Virus record (IMG/VR): IMGVR_UViG_3300049440_000359
Span: 1-20,485 of that record
Direction: 5' to 3' (one strand)
Source of the DNA: a virus
Length of the DNA: 20,485 nt
Part shown: positions 13,446 to 19,495 of the stretch, piece by piece
Position numbering within the stretch: position 1 is the stretch's first letter
Layout of the letters: each line of letters starts with the position of its first letter
Notes under the pieces: model-generated
The model's input: the letters and a program-made list of their open reading frames with translations, nothing else
What the model was told of the DNA's origin: nothing
The model's database searches: none
Made by a program: the position numbers and the translations under genes

Positions 13446-14291
13446 TCATACGGCTATGAATAGTTGCGGCAACGAACGCAGAACAGCCACCAACCCCGCA
13501 TACTCCTTCTGCTGCTGCTGAATGGCTTTGATCTCGTTCTGCCACTGAGATACTATGTCCGGGTCTGGTTCCCCATGTTCCTCGATCGTCTTACGCCGTG
13601 CTTCCGCAAATTCTTCCTGGCAGAGTTTGGGGGCGAGTCGGGCAGCCCGCTTGTCACACTCGCGATCCAGGCCCTGCGCCCTACACTCGTCATAGGAAAG
13701 ATTGCGGTCCTCCCTCGCCTTCCTTTCCATTCGGTTGGACAATCCGTAAATGTAGGAGGCTGACGTAGGCTTGGCTCTGATCTCTAAAAGATGCCCGTGC
13801 AGATCGATCAATGTATGAGCCGTTGTGGTGTCGAGCAACCCGTGAATTACACCGACCGGAGAGTCGTAGCGCATCTCCAGCGTATGTTTTGGCGCCTCAC
13901 CCGAGTTGTACGAGTGACTCTTGCGTGTGATTTCCGGGTGGCACCCGTCCAGCCTGTTCAGTAAGTCATACAGAAACAGGTCGGTCACTACGTCGTCTAA
14001 ACGGCCCCTGGCGATTTGCCTATGAGAATCCGGCAAGTAGTCAGTAACGCAGGACCGCCGCAGTTCCTCTCCCTTTTGCCAAACCACATGCAAGTGGGTC
14101 GGTTCACAAGGTGGCGGAAAATAATTGACCGTACCCCACGGCACGCCGGCCAGGACAGGCCCCGGCAAGATCAGGGGCTCGTTCTGCAGTTGGCGGAAAA
14201 CCGCCAGGGTGACCTGTTTCCCGCTGACCGTCAGAGTCTTGACGCTGACAGCGACTGTGGATATCTCCGCGGAATGGACGTCTATTTTCAT
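13446..14291 (-). CDS. Hypothetical phage protein, 281 aa
   Basis: The ATG at 14289-14291 overlaps the stop of the preceding gene as ATGA, which decides the start over a longer frame to 14372. The protein begins MKIDVHSAEISTVAVSVKTL. A segment with FRQLQNEPLILP, GVPWGTVNYFPPP and THLHVVWQKGEELRRS resembles proteins I have seen beside phage packaging genes, but I know no function for them. The second half carries a charged helical region with Cys-containing motifs (RNLSYDECRAQGLDRECDKR) and ends in a short coiled coil (QWQNEIKAIQQQQKEYAG). No nuclease or ATPase motif is evident. It lies immediately before the terminase gene. Confidence 0.7.
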   Translation of the reverse strand: MKIDVHSAEISTVAVSVKTLTVSGKQVTLAVFRQLQNEPLILPGPVLAGVPWGTVNYFPPPCEPTHLHVVWQKGEELRRSCVTDYLPDSHRQIARGRLDDVVTDLFLYDLLNRLDGCHPEITRKSHSYNSGEAPKHTLEMRYDSPVGVIHGLLDTTTAHTLIDLHGHLLEIRAKPTSASYIYGLSNRMERKAREDRNLSYDECRAQGLDRECDKRAARLAPKLCQEEFAEARRKTIEEHGEPDPDIVSQWQNEIKAIQQQQKEYAGLVAVLRSLPQLFIAV

Positions 14292-14575
14292 GGCCGCTTG
14301 CAGTAGTCCGGATAATAGTTGAGGGCTTTGCACCCGAGGTCTATCACGCGGCCTAGCAGCCTGACCGGCCATGACGGGCGCGGAAGCGTCAGGCCATAGT
14401 GCTCTTCAACCACGCGTATCGTGCCTGCTAGCGTATCTTCACGGGCCACCAGAGGCACGATGCGCCCTAGCTCCGCTTCGTCCGGCGCCTGGCCCTCTTC
14501 TGTCACTCCGCAGACTTTCATCGCCATCAGCGTCAAGGTGCGCCCGTCGTCGTCGAATAGCAATTGCACGCTCAT
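14288..14575 (-). CDS. Hypothetical phage protein, 95 aa
   Basis: The product begins MSVQLLFDDDGRTLTLMAMK, with a beta-hairpin-like start, continues through an acidic middle (TEEGQAPDEAELGRIVPL) and ends in a hydrophobic and aromatic patch (LLGRVIDLGCKALNYYPDYC). The ATGA overlap with the 281 aa gene indicates co-translation, so the two products may act together. No domain is recognised. The 27 bases upstream (14576-14602) contain no strong ribosome site. Confidence 0.65.
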   Translation of the reverse strand: MSVQLLFDDDGRTLTLMAMKVCGVTEEGQAPDEAELGRIVPLVAREDTLAGTIRVVEEHYGLTLPRPSWPVRLLGRVIDLGCKALNYYPDYCKRP

Positions 14576-14602
14576 ATCACGCCGAGCAGGTATCTGGAAT
14601 AT

Positions 14603-14929
14603 TCATGCGAAGAGTTCCGCCAGTTCCCGCGCCCGCTTTTTAGCGTCGCGAAGTTTCTGTTCAGTGGTAAACCCGAAATTGTGCAAGAGATGAACCAGAT
14701 GGTTATCGATATCTTCCCAAAGGGTGTATCCCCACTGCCGCGCCATTGCCTGGTAGTCACATTGCCCTTTGTGAAGGTGCAGGCATGTCCTGCCGGTCTC
14801 ATCGGATGATTCCTCGCCACGCCACACCGCAATGCCGCCTGGCGACTCACCTGCCTTGATGGGTGTGCGGCATTGATCGCAGATGACCCTCGGGCACCAC
14901 CTGCCGTTCTCATATCTGACTTCGATCAT
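14603..14929 (-). CDS. Small zinc-finger protein, 108 aa
   Basis: Start chosen at the ATG 14927-14929, which has AAGGAGG four bases upstream and overlaps the previous stop as ATGA; a GTG 15 bases earlier would place the ribosome site inside the gene. CPRVICDQCRTPI near residue 15 and TCLHLHKGQCDYQ near residue 50 give a CxxC plus CxHxHxxxC set, as in a treble-clef zinc finger. A basic coiled helix closes the protein (TEQKLRDAKKRARELAELFA). The fold suits binding to nucleic acid or a protein partner. It is one of four small Cys-pair proteins in this phage module. Confidence 0.75.
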   Translation of the reverse strand: MIEVRYENGRWCPRVICDQCRTPIKAGESPGGIAVWRGEESSDETGRTCLHLHKGQCDYQAMARQWGYTLWEDIDNHLVHLLHNFGFTTEQKLRDAKKRARELAELFA

Positions 14930-15438
14930 TCCGCCTCCTTGCACAGGAGTCCAGGATGAGCCATCTGGGACTTGCTCCGCAAATAGAGCACGGTATCGAA
15001 CATGGCGGCCTTGGCTTCGTCTACGCCGGCATAGCTCGCCTTGGAGGGTATTGCTTCCTCAGTCATCGTGTTCGTAACGCGGAAACACCATCGCTCCCCG
15101 TAGCGGAAAATCACCGCATGGATATTCCCGCGAGCCGTGGTATACGGATTTCCTTTGCGGGAGATTCGCCATGGACGATTCAGCCATCTCCGGCGTTGCC
15201 CCGCGATCTTCGACCTTTCCCGGCGCGCGTACCTGCCCTCGAGAGAGTCCGGGTCCGGAACGACGGGCTCGTCCTGCTGCCGCTTCGGCTGACCGTAACG
15301 CTCCCGCCATCTTTCGGCCCACTCTACGGGCAGGCCGGCATAGCGGTCAGGGTCCGACAGGATAATCCAGGCCGCGCCCTCATTGCACCGGTGCGCTTCT
15401 TCGCGCTTTGCGCGTTGGCTCTTGGGTGCAGTCGCCAT
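14926..15438 (-). CDS. Hypothetical phage protein, 170 aa
   Basis: Basic N-terminal half (MATAPKSQRAKREEAHR ... RYARRERSKIAGQRRRWLNRP) followed by a mixed alpha/beta section (IHAVIFRYGERWCFRVTN) and a helix near the C-terminus. It is probably nucleic-acid-binding from its charge, but no defined domain is seen. Its first 59 bases overlap the end of the coiled-coil gene in another frame, and no clear ribosome site stands before the ATG, so the true start may be further in. The 3' end overlaps the zinc-finger gene as ATGA. Confidence 0.65.
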   Translation of the reverse strand: MATAPKSQRAKREEAHRCNEGAAWIILSDPDRYAGLPVEWAERWRERYGQPKRQQDEPVVPDPDSLEGRYARRERSKIAGQRRRWLNRPWRISRKGNPYTTARGNIHAVIFRYGERWCFRVTNTMTEEAIPSKASYAGVDEAKAAMFDTVLYLRSKSQMAHPGLLCKEAE

Positions 15439-16108
15439 CCAGTAACGAAGGGGGAATCCGCGCGAACTTTCCGCCTACCCGGAAGCGCGCGATGTGCTTT
15501 TTCGCCACCATGAGCCTGAGCAATACCGGCGTCGGTTTGACGTCCAGTTCCGGCCAGGGGCGAAACAATTCCCGCAATTCCTCTTCCTGTTCCCGGCTTT
15601 TGGCCATCCAGCCCACGGTATCCGCATAATGCTGACTCAGAATCTCCTCAATGGTCAGCGGGTGTTTTTCCCAAGGTACGAAATTCAATGCGCGATAGCC
15701 GGGGTGGCTGCCGCCTATGGGCGAGCGCAGGTTCTGTGTGACCTGCTCGCGCAGCCGGTTTACTTCCTCTTCTAAAGCACGGGTCTTGCCTCGAAGGGCC
15801 GCGGCATCGCCGCGCTCTTCATTGAGCGTCTTTTCCAGGTCCCCGGCTCTCAGGCGCCATCGCTCCGGAGTGGTATGCTGCTGACGCCGTATAGTCTCAT
15901 GCGCGTGTGCCAGTTCCGTTTCCAGCTGCACGTTTCGCTGGCAGAATCCTTCCAGGGCTACATGCTCGCTGTGGTGAGCACTTTCCATTTGAGAAATCTG
16001 GCTTATCAGGCCACGATTCTGGCTCATTAGCGCGCGATTGCGCTCTTCCAACTCGAGGACTTGCTGTCCCAACTTGCGCCCACAGGCGTACAGCAGTTCC
16101 GGCGTCAT
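15380..16108 (-). CDS. Coiled-coil phage protein, 242 aa
   Basis: Residues about 8-115 form a long coiled coil (LGQQVLELEERNRALMSQNR; LEEEVNRLREQVTQNL), broken once near residue 80 by TTPERW. The C-terminal part (HPLTIEEILSQHYADTVGWM, VLLRLMVAKKHIARFRVGGK) looks globular and basic. The ATG lies six bases after the TerS stop. A protein with this layout next to terminase genes could help packaging or act as an assembly factor, but I recognise no family. It also lacks transmembrane segments, which argues against a spanin-like role. Confidence 0.7.
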   Translation of the reverse strand: MTPELLYACGRKLGQQVLELEERNRALMSQNRGLISQISQMESAHHSEHVALEGFCQRNVQLETELAHAHETIRRQQHTTPERWRLRAGDLEKTLNEERGDAAALRGKTRALEEEVNRLREQVTQNLRSPIGGSHPGYRALNFVPWEKHPLTIEEILSQHYADTVGWMAKSREQEEELRELFRPWPELDVKPTPVLLRLMVAKKHIARFRVGGKFARIPPSLLDGDCTQEPTRKARRSAPVQ

Positions 16109-16114
16109 CTCTTT

Positions 16115-16666
16115 TTATGATGCCTCCGGAGCCGTGGTCATCCGGTACAGAATCAGCAGCTCCTCGAACGTGCCCGTAAACCGCCGCGCCACCGGCGACC
16201 GGTCCTCTTCCCGTTCTTCCGACCACTGGCCGAGCTCCTGGGCCGCCTGTTTCTCGTGCAGCCTCATTTCAGCAAGCAGGCCGGTATCGACCCGGTAGAT
16301 CGGCTGGGTGGCATCTTTGCCCTTGAAATCACGCACCAGCAGGCCGGTGGTTCCGCCTGGGACGGTGGCGAAATCCGGGGACTCGCCGCGCTCCTTGATC
16401 ACTCGATTCAACAGGTTCAAGCGGTGCTGCAGGAGCTTTACGCGCGCGGTGCGCTCCGCTACCTCGACGGCAACGCTTACCGCGGCCATCGCGGCGGCCA
16501 GTTCCTTTACACGGGCTGCGATGTTAGCATTTCGGAGCAACCGGGCCGCCGAAGGCGCGGCGCCGGCGGCTGAGTATCCGACGGAAGTGTATGCCTCGCT
16601 TGGTTTTACTCCGCGCGCAATTCGTTGGGCGAAGTTTTCATGCCTTGTGTTCTTCAGTGCTTCCAT
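16115..16666 (-). CDS. terS: Terminase small subunit (TerS)
   Basis: 183 residues from the ATG at 16664-16666 (MEALKNTRHENFAQRIARG). The segment FAQRIARGVKPSEAYTSVGYSAAGAAPSAARLLRNANIAARVKEL is the typical N-terminal DNA-binding helix-turn-helix of Terminase_2-type small subunits (F-x-x-x-x-x-x-G-x-x-x-x-x-A-Y-x-x-x-G-Y, then A-x-x-L-L-x-N-x-x-I-x-x-R). A helical oligomerisation region follows. It would recognise the packaging site and recruit TerL, which lies six genes downstream, an unusually wide separation. A longer frame to 16729 is less family-like. The ribosome site is weak. An AT-rich palindrome about 80 bases upstream may be its control region. Confidence 0.85.
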   Translation of the reverse strand: MEALKNTRHENFAQRIARGVKPSEAYTSVGYSAAGAAPSAARLLRNANIAARVKELAAAMAAVSVAVEVAERTARVKLLQHRLNLLNRVIKERGESPDFATVPGGTTGLLVRDFKGKDATQPIYRVDTGLLAEMRLHEKQAAQELGQWSEEREEDRSPVARRFTGTFEELLILYRMTTAPEAS

Positions 16667-16747
16667 GTTGTGAAATGCTCTGCTGCCGGCCGCCCAAAAA
16701 CAGGCCGAAACAGGCCCGGAAACCGTCAAAATAGCGTATTAGAATGG

Positions 16748-16759
16748 ATATTATAATAT
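16748..16759. promoter_or_regulatory. AT-rich palindrome with TATAAT on both strands
   Basis: The 12-base perfect palindrome ATATTATAATAT stands out in GC-rich surroundings and contains a consensus -10 box on each strand. It sits in the 189-base gap between the membrane-protein gene and terS, about 80 bases before the terS start. No good -35 box is found at the right distance on either strand, so it may be an operator rather than a promoter. Confidence 0.4.
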
Positions 16760-16828
16760 TGCAATGCGTTTTGGCGGCACGTAGAGGGCCAAACCTAAAG
16801 AGCCGACTGCCCATTCTCGTGCTTCGGC

Positions 16829-16852
16829 GTTTTCCTATTTTATTAGGAAAAC
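16829..16852. promoter_or_regulatory. Nine-base inverted repeat between membrane gene and terS
   Basis: GTTTTCCTA (16829-16837) and TAGGAAAAC (16844-16852) are exact reverse complements around a six-base TTTTAT loop. The hairpin starts three bases past the stop of the membrane-protein gene. It has no following T-run on the minus strand, so it is not a standard terminator. A protein-binding site or RNA-stability hairpin is equally likely. Confidence 0.5.
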
Positions 16853-16855
16853 CGG

Positions 16856-17047
16856 TCAGCCCCGCGCCGGCCCCACGATGTAGTGGCCGGTCAGCCCGAA
16901 CACGTTGAGCAACCAGAGAATCAGGAACAGCACGATCACCACGTTAATGATCATTTTGATCGGCTGAGCGATCGGCAGGTAGGTCTGCACCAGATACAGG
17001 CACACGCCCACGATGATCAGCACCACCAAAACCTGAATGATGTCCAT
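16856..17047 (-). CDS. Two-helix small membrane protein (Thivi_2564-like)
   Basis: 63 residues with two strong hydrophobic helices: IIQVLVVLIIVGVCLYLVQ (about 3-21) and MIINVVIVLFLILWLLNVFG (about 32-51), separated by a Pro-containing turn (TYLPIAQPIK). The sequence closely resembles the Thivi_2564 family of small bacterial membrane proteins (NVVxxxxxxWLLNVFGL). GGAG five bases before the ATG supports the start. Being next to phage packaging genes, it could serve as a holin, but this family is normally cellular and no endolysin or spanin is nearby. The ATG lies inside the 3' end of the upstream gene. Confidence 0.75.
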   Translation of the reverse strand: MDIIQVLVVLIIVGVCLYLVQTYLPIAQPIKMIINVVIVLFLILWLLNVFGLTGHYIVGPARG

Positions 17048-17351
17048 CTAAGCTCCAGTGAACCCAAAACCGCGGGTCCAGATAACGGAAGGTGATTACC
17101 CGAGGCGGGTTATCGTCGTTCTCGTTGTCGTGCGTATACTTGCTGGCCGAGGCACCCCGCGACTTCTCGCGGTAACTCTCGCCGAAGTCCAGGATCTCGA
17201 GGGCCACAATTTGCCGCTTCTTGAAACCGCCGCGAATGGCGCGCACGTTGGGGCCGTTCAGTAAACACGCAACACGCTCCCGCCCGGCCAGCTCGATCAC
17301 GCGCTCACCGGCGAGCACGGGCACCTTGTACTTCGGGGAACTACTATTCAT
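16944..17351 (-). CDS. Hypothetical phage protein, 135 aa
   Basis: The first 100 residues look genuinely coding, with G/C in most third positions: YKVPVLAGERVIELAGRERV, NVRAIRGGFKKRQIVALEIL, then an acidic Asn/Asp stretch and VITFRYLDPRFWVHW. The last 35 residues overlap the membrane-protein gene in another frame and are probably an unconserved tail. There is no good ribosome site before the ATG. It is small, basic and soluble. It is transcribed with the preceding genes after an 89-base gap that holds a hairpin (17402-17419). Family not recognised. Confidence 0.55.
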   Translation of the reverse strand: MNSSSPKYKVPVLAGERVIELAGRERVACLLNGPNVRAIRGGFKKRQIVALEILDFGESYREKSRGASASKYTHDNENDDNPPRVITFRYLDPRFWVHWSLDGHHSGFGGADHRGRVPVSGADLPADRSADQNDH

Positions 17352-17401
17352 TTGTCAAAGAACGCAGATGTCTTGCACTCACTACGGCGAGATATCTTTT
17401 C

Positions 17402-17419
17402 GGACCGTCCCGCCGGTCC
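17402..17419. terminator. Short GC hairpin after the 118 aa gene
   Basis: GGACCG and CGGTCC pair perfectly around a six-base loop, 22 bases past the stop codon of the 17441-17797 gene. On the minus strand it is followed by GAAAAG rather than a T-run, so it would be a weak terminator at best. On the plus strand a TTTT run precedes the hairpin, again the wrong order. Confidence 0.25.
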
Positions 17420-17440
17420 TGTGCGCACCGCCTGGCTGCT

Positions 17441-17797
17441 TCAGCCCGGGATGTACACGCCGCCGTCAGCTTTATTGAAATAGCTGACGCCGCGGTAGGT
17501 GAAGCTCACGCCGCTGTTGAACGCAATCCGTTTCAGCTGCGTGTCATCCGGGCCGCCGCCGGCGTCCTGGATGATGATGATCTGGTTGAGTACGCCCGTC
17601 CAGTCGGCCCATTCCTGGTAGGCCGCGTTATGCATCGCGGGGTCTTGCGGGCCGGCGCCCCCGTGCGGTAAAGACGGCGGTTTCGGCGGTTCCACGCCGG
17701 CAAAAGCCGCGTCCACATCGAGCAGCACTTTCGTCGGGTACTGGCGGGCAGGATTGCCGTACAGCGATGCTGGGTCAGCGGCCGTCTTAGTTATCAT
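17441..17797 (-). CDS. Hypothetical phage protein, 118 aa
   Basis: Start at ATG 17795-17797, which overlaps the stop of the upstream gene as ATGA and has GGAAAGG in front; a longer frame to 18259 is an out-of-frame shadow of the upstream gene. The product begins MITKTAADPASLYGNPARQY. A Pro-rich linker (AGVEPPKPPSLPHGG) joins it to a C-terminal part with YQEWADWTGVLNQIIIIQDAGGGPDD and SGVSFTYRGVSYFNKADGGVYIPG, a beta-rich end. No domain is recognised. Co-translated with the 148 aa gene. Confidence 0.7.
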   Translation of the reverse strand: MITKTAADPASLYGNPARQYPTKVLLDVDAAFAGVEPPKPPSLPHGGAGPQDPAMHNAAYQEWADWTGVLNQIIIIQDAGGGPDDTQLKRIAFNSGVSFTYRGVSYFNKADGGVYIPG

Positions 17798-18240
17798 GCT
17801 TTGCCTTTCCGTTTCGGGACAGCTTTCAGCCTGCTCTTGGTCAGCCGCGGGAATGCTTTCAGGTGCCGCGGGCCCGTGCAGTTCAGTTCTGTGTACAGCC
17901 CTTCGCGGTCTTCCGGATCCGGCAAGTTCTTCAGATACACGATGCATTTGTCCGCGAACGTGCGCGGACCCCACAGCTTCTGCAGCCGGATTTTGCCATC
18001 CGAGGTGACCTTCCGCTCGTTGTCCCGCGGCGTGATCACTACCGTTGCCTGGTCCCCGTCGACTGTCGTACCTGCCTCGGCGGGCAGGTTGGCGTACCAA
18101 CCCAGAATCAGCTCCCGCAGTTTCTCGTGACGGGTGATGACGGGCCGCAGCCGGGCCAACTCGGCATCCAACGCCGCGTATTCGTCGATGACCGGCCCCC
18201 GGCCTTCGACGACCGCGGCGGCTCGCGCTGTGGATGCCAT
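17794..18240 (-). CDS. Hypothetical phage protein, 148 aa
   Basis: First gene of the minus-strand packaging cluster, divergent from the LuxR-like gene. It has an N-terminal helix (IDEYAALDAELARLRPVITRHEKLRELILGWYANLPAE), then a beta-rich centre (GTTVDGDQATVVITPRDNERKVTSDGKIRLQKLWG) and a basic end (RLTKSRLKAVPKRKGKA). The layout resembles small phage proteins of unknown role found near replication or recombination genes, but I cannot name a family. The ribosome site before the ATG is weak. The 56-base gap to 18297 holds the palindrome at 18276-18295 and would carry the cluster's promoter. Confidence 0.7.
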   Translation of the reverse strand: MASTARAAAVVEGRGPVIDEYAALDAELARLRPVITRHEKLRELILGWYANLPAEAGTTVDGDQATVVITPRDNERKVTSDGKIRLQKLWGPRTFADKCIVYLKNLPDPEDREGLYTELNCTGPRHLKAFPRLTKSRLKAVPKRKGKA

Positions 18241-18275
18241 TCTGCGTATTATGAGTCACAGCTTGTGGAAAAAAA

Positions 18276-18295
18276 TAGAGTAGAAAGTTACTCTA
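18276..18295. promoter_or_regulatory. Seven-base palindrome in the divergent gap (candidate operator)
   Basis: TAGAGTA (18276-18282) and TACTCTA (18289-18295) are perfect reverse complements around GAAAGT. The site lies 13 bases before the ATG of the LuxR-type HTH gene and 36 bases before the first gene of the minus-strand cluster. The position suits an operator for the HTH protein controlling both directions. No independent evidence of binding. Confidence 0.45.
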
Positions 18296-18308
18296 GTTGA
18301 AGACCAAA

Positions 18309-18641
18309 ATGCGATTTATGGTGCAGGTAGCCGATGACCAACCCGTGCCGCAGGTTCGCCTGTCACGGCTCGAACGGTCCATTCTGCGACTGTTAATCCG
18401 CTGCTATTCGACCAAACAGATTGCCGATATGCTCGGGATTCGCCCGCAAACCGTCAGCAATTATCTGAGCACGCTCAGCATCGAGCTGGGCGCGACCGGA
18501 CGTGCCCGCCTGGTGCGGTGGACGCTGCTCTATCCGCGCGTGCTGGCCGGCGCCGCAGCTCCTGTCACGCTGCATGCCGAGGGCTGCCGGTGCTCGGCTA
18601 GTTACTGCCAGGCCAGCTCTTTCGGGGAAATGCACGGCTAG
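18309..18641 (+). CDS. LuxR-type HTH regulator without a receiver domain
   Basis: 110 residues from the ATG at 18309; a TTG at 18297 and an ATG at 18318 are alternatives. Residues about 18-70 (RLSRLERSILRLLIRCYSTKQIADMLGIRPQTVSNYLSTLSIELGA) show the LuxR/GerE helix-turn-helix pattern, with I-A-x-x-L-x-I-x-x-x-T-V-x-x-x-x as the recognition part. No response-regulator or ligand domain precedes it. A Cys-containing tail (EGCRCSASYCQAS) follows. It is the only phage-side regulator in the window and is divergent from the packaging cluster, so it may control late transcription. Its stop lies 15 bases before repeat copy B begins. Confidence 0.75.
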   Translation: MRFMVQVADDQPVPQVRLSRLERSILRLLIRCYSTKQIADMLGIRPQTVSNYLSTLSIELGATGRARLVRWTLLYPRVLAGAAAPVTLHAEGCRCSASYCQASSFGEMHG

Positions 18642-18655
18642 CCGGCCTGATCACA

Positions 18656-18754
18656 CCCGCAGCTTCCGCGCACGCGCGAGCGGCTACGCGGGCAGCGGCC
18701 GGCTTTACCGCACCAGCGCATCCCGCAGCTTCCGCGCACGCGCGAGCAGCTACG
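18656..18754 (-). repeat. 11-base repeat array, copy B, with 33-base direct repeat
   Basis: CCGCAGCTTCC (plus strand) occurs at 18657 and 18723, with a degenerate unit at 18782 that starts the head block. Units 1 and 2 carry the same following spacer: 18656-18688 and 18722-18754 match over 33 bases with a single G/A difference, spaced 66 bases apart. Copy A has no such shared spacers. No gene is supported between 18642 and 19495; minus-strand frames here translate repeat peptides only. Confidence 0.85.
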
Positions 18755-18780
18755 GCCCAATCCGAACTGACTGAACTGCC

Positions 18781-18922
18781 CCCGCAGCTGGCGCTAAAAA
18801 CAAAGTGGAAGCCCACGGGGCTGCCGCGCGGCGAACCGCGAATATCCCGTGCGTTTAACAGCCTTCCGCGAGCGGCTGGGCCGGTAAACGTACCCGCCGG
18901 TGATCGCGCTGGGCTTGTCGGT
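18781..18922 (-). repeat. Conserved head block of repeat element, copy B
   Basis: Gapless partner of 3138-3279, about 76% identical. It preserves a GC hairpin around 18828-18841: CGCGG and CCGCG pair around a CGAA loop, at the place where copy A has CGCG arms with an eight-base loop, while the sequence between differs. The minus-strand frame across it contains a TAG/TAA-type stop where copy A reads through. It has the same orientation as copy A relative to its array. Confidence 0.8.
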
Positions 18923-18940
18923 AGCCCAAAATGGTCGAAC

Positions 18941-18970
18941 ATTTCCACAGAATCCACAGGAATTCACAGA
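18941..18970. repeat. Three tandem DnaA-box-like units
   Basis: TTTCCACAG, AATCCACAG and AATTCACAG follow each other with 9- and 10-base periods. Each differs from the DnaA box TTATCCACA by about two bases. They lie 19 bases beyond head block B. They may be an iteron-like protein-binding array or simply a small tandem repeat. Confidence 0.4.
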
Positions 18971-19099
18971 ACCCGCGAGACGGTGGCTCAAAAAAAAGCC
19001 GGTTTCACCCAAAGGTCAGAGTGATAAACTGAACCACGTAATTTAAGGGCGACAAATTTCGGGTTCCCCCCAGCCCGAACCGTAAACCTAATCTGACTG

Positions 19100-19157
19100 C
19101 CGATTTTCCTTGAGCGGGAGAAGACAGTTCGGGTCAGGTCTTCCGGCTCGGAATCGG
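19100..19157. ncRNA. Candidate structured RNA: three stacked stems
   Basis: CCGATT (19100-19105) pairs with AATCGG (19152-19157), GAGC (19112-19115) with GCTC (19146-19149) and GAAGAC (19120-19125) with GTCTTC (19138-19143), closing a 12-base loop. The 16 pairs are nested with small internal loops, as in a natural RNA hairpin. There is no T-run, so it is not a simple terminator. Strand and transcription unknown. Confidence 0.35.
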
Positions 19158-19353
19158 GGGGCCTTCGTATGCAAGGCTACGATAACACATGCGGCGCGTC
19201 ATTTCTGCACGCGCTGCGGCTAATTCCACATAGACAGACGCGCAATCTAGTCCTGGATCTGCCATGCGCACATTCTTTCTTTACCTGGACTTGCACACAT
19301 GCCGCTCATCTGTGGGATACTGGTCAGCGCCGGTTTGCTCCCGGCATAAGTGT

Positions 19354-19409
19354 TGAGGGCGGCGCGGGCCGTGGCTCCCGCTGCGGGTTGACCCCGCGCC
19401 GTACCCTCA
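19354..19409. ncRNA. Candidate structured RNA: long GC stem
   Basis: TGAGGG and GGCGCGGG (19354-19368) pair with CCCGCGCC and CCCTCA (19393-19409), interrupted by a one-by-three internal loop. The 24-base loop contains a smaller CCCG/CGGG hairpin. A GTTGAC in the loop end can alternatively pair with GTCAAC at 19417-19422, so two competing folds exist. Confidence 0.35.
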
Positions 19410-19495
19410 AACCCCAGTCAACGGGGATGCAGATCAAATCAGAAACTGAGCATCTACGGAGCAGTGAACCGGAGGCAAGCGGCCCCGGAGGTCAC

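Larger units (their letters stand above)
19013..19495. other. Non-coding, hairpin-rich region beside the integrase
   Basis: No convincing gene is seen in 483 bases. Inverted repeats include TTCGGG/CCCGAA (19058-19079), the three-part hairpin 19100-19157, GCGCGT/ACGCGC (19194-19214), the long stem 19354-19409 and CCCC/GGGG (19412-19425). This density of structure 3' of an integrase gene suggests a structured RNA or a recombination (attachment) site. No tRNA, tmRNA or SRP RNA pattern could be fitted. Confidence 0.5.

Noticed and set aside
16829-16852. Rho-independent terminator after the membrane gene
   Set aside because: The inverted repeat is perfect but AT-rich at its base and lacks a following T-run on either strand, so only a generic inverted repeat is claimed.
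17441-18259. 272-residue reading of the 118 aa gene
   Set aside because: The extra N-terminal part is an out-of-phase Arg/Gly/Pro-rich shadow of the 148 aa gene; the internal ATG has a ribosome site and an ATGA overlap.
19130-19145. SRP RNA-like GGTCAGGTC motif
   Set aside because: Only nine bases match and the conserved apical loop sequence of SRP RNA is absent.
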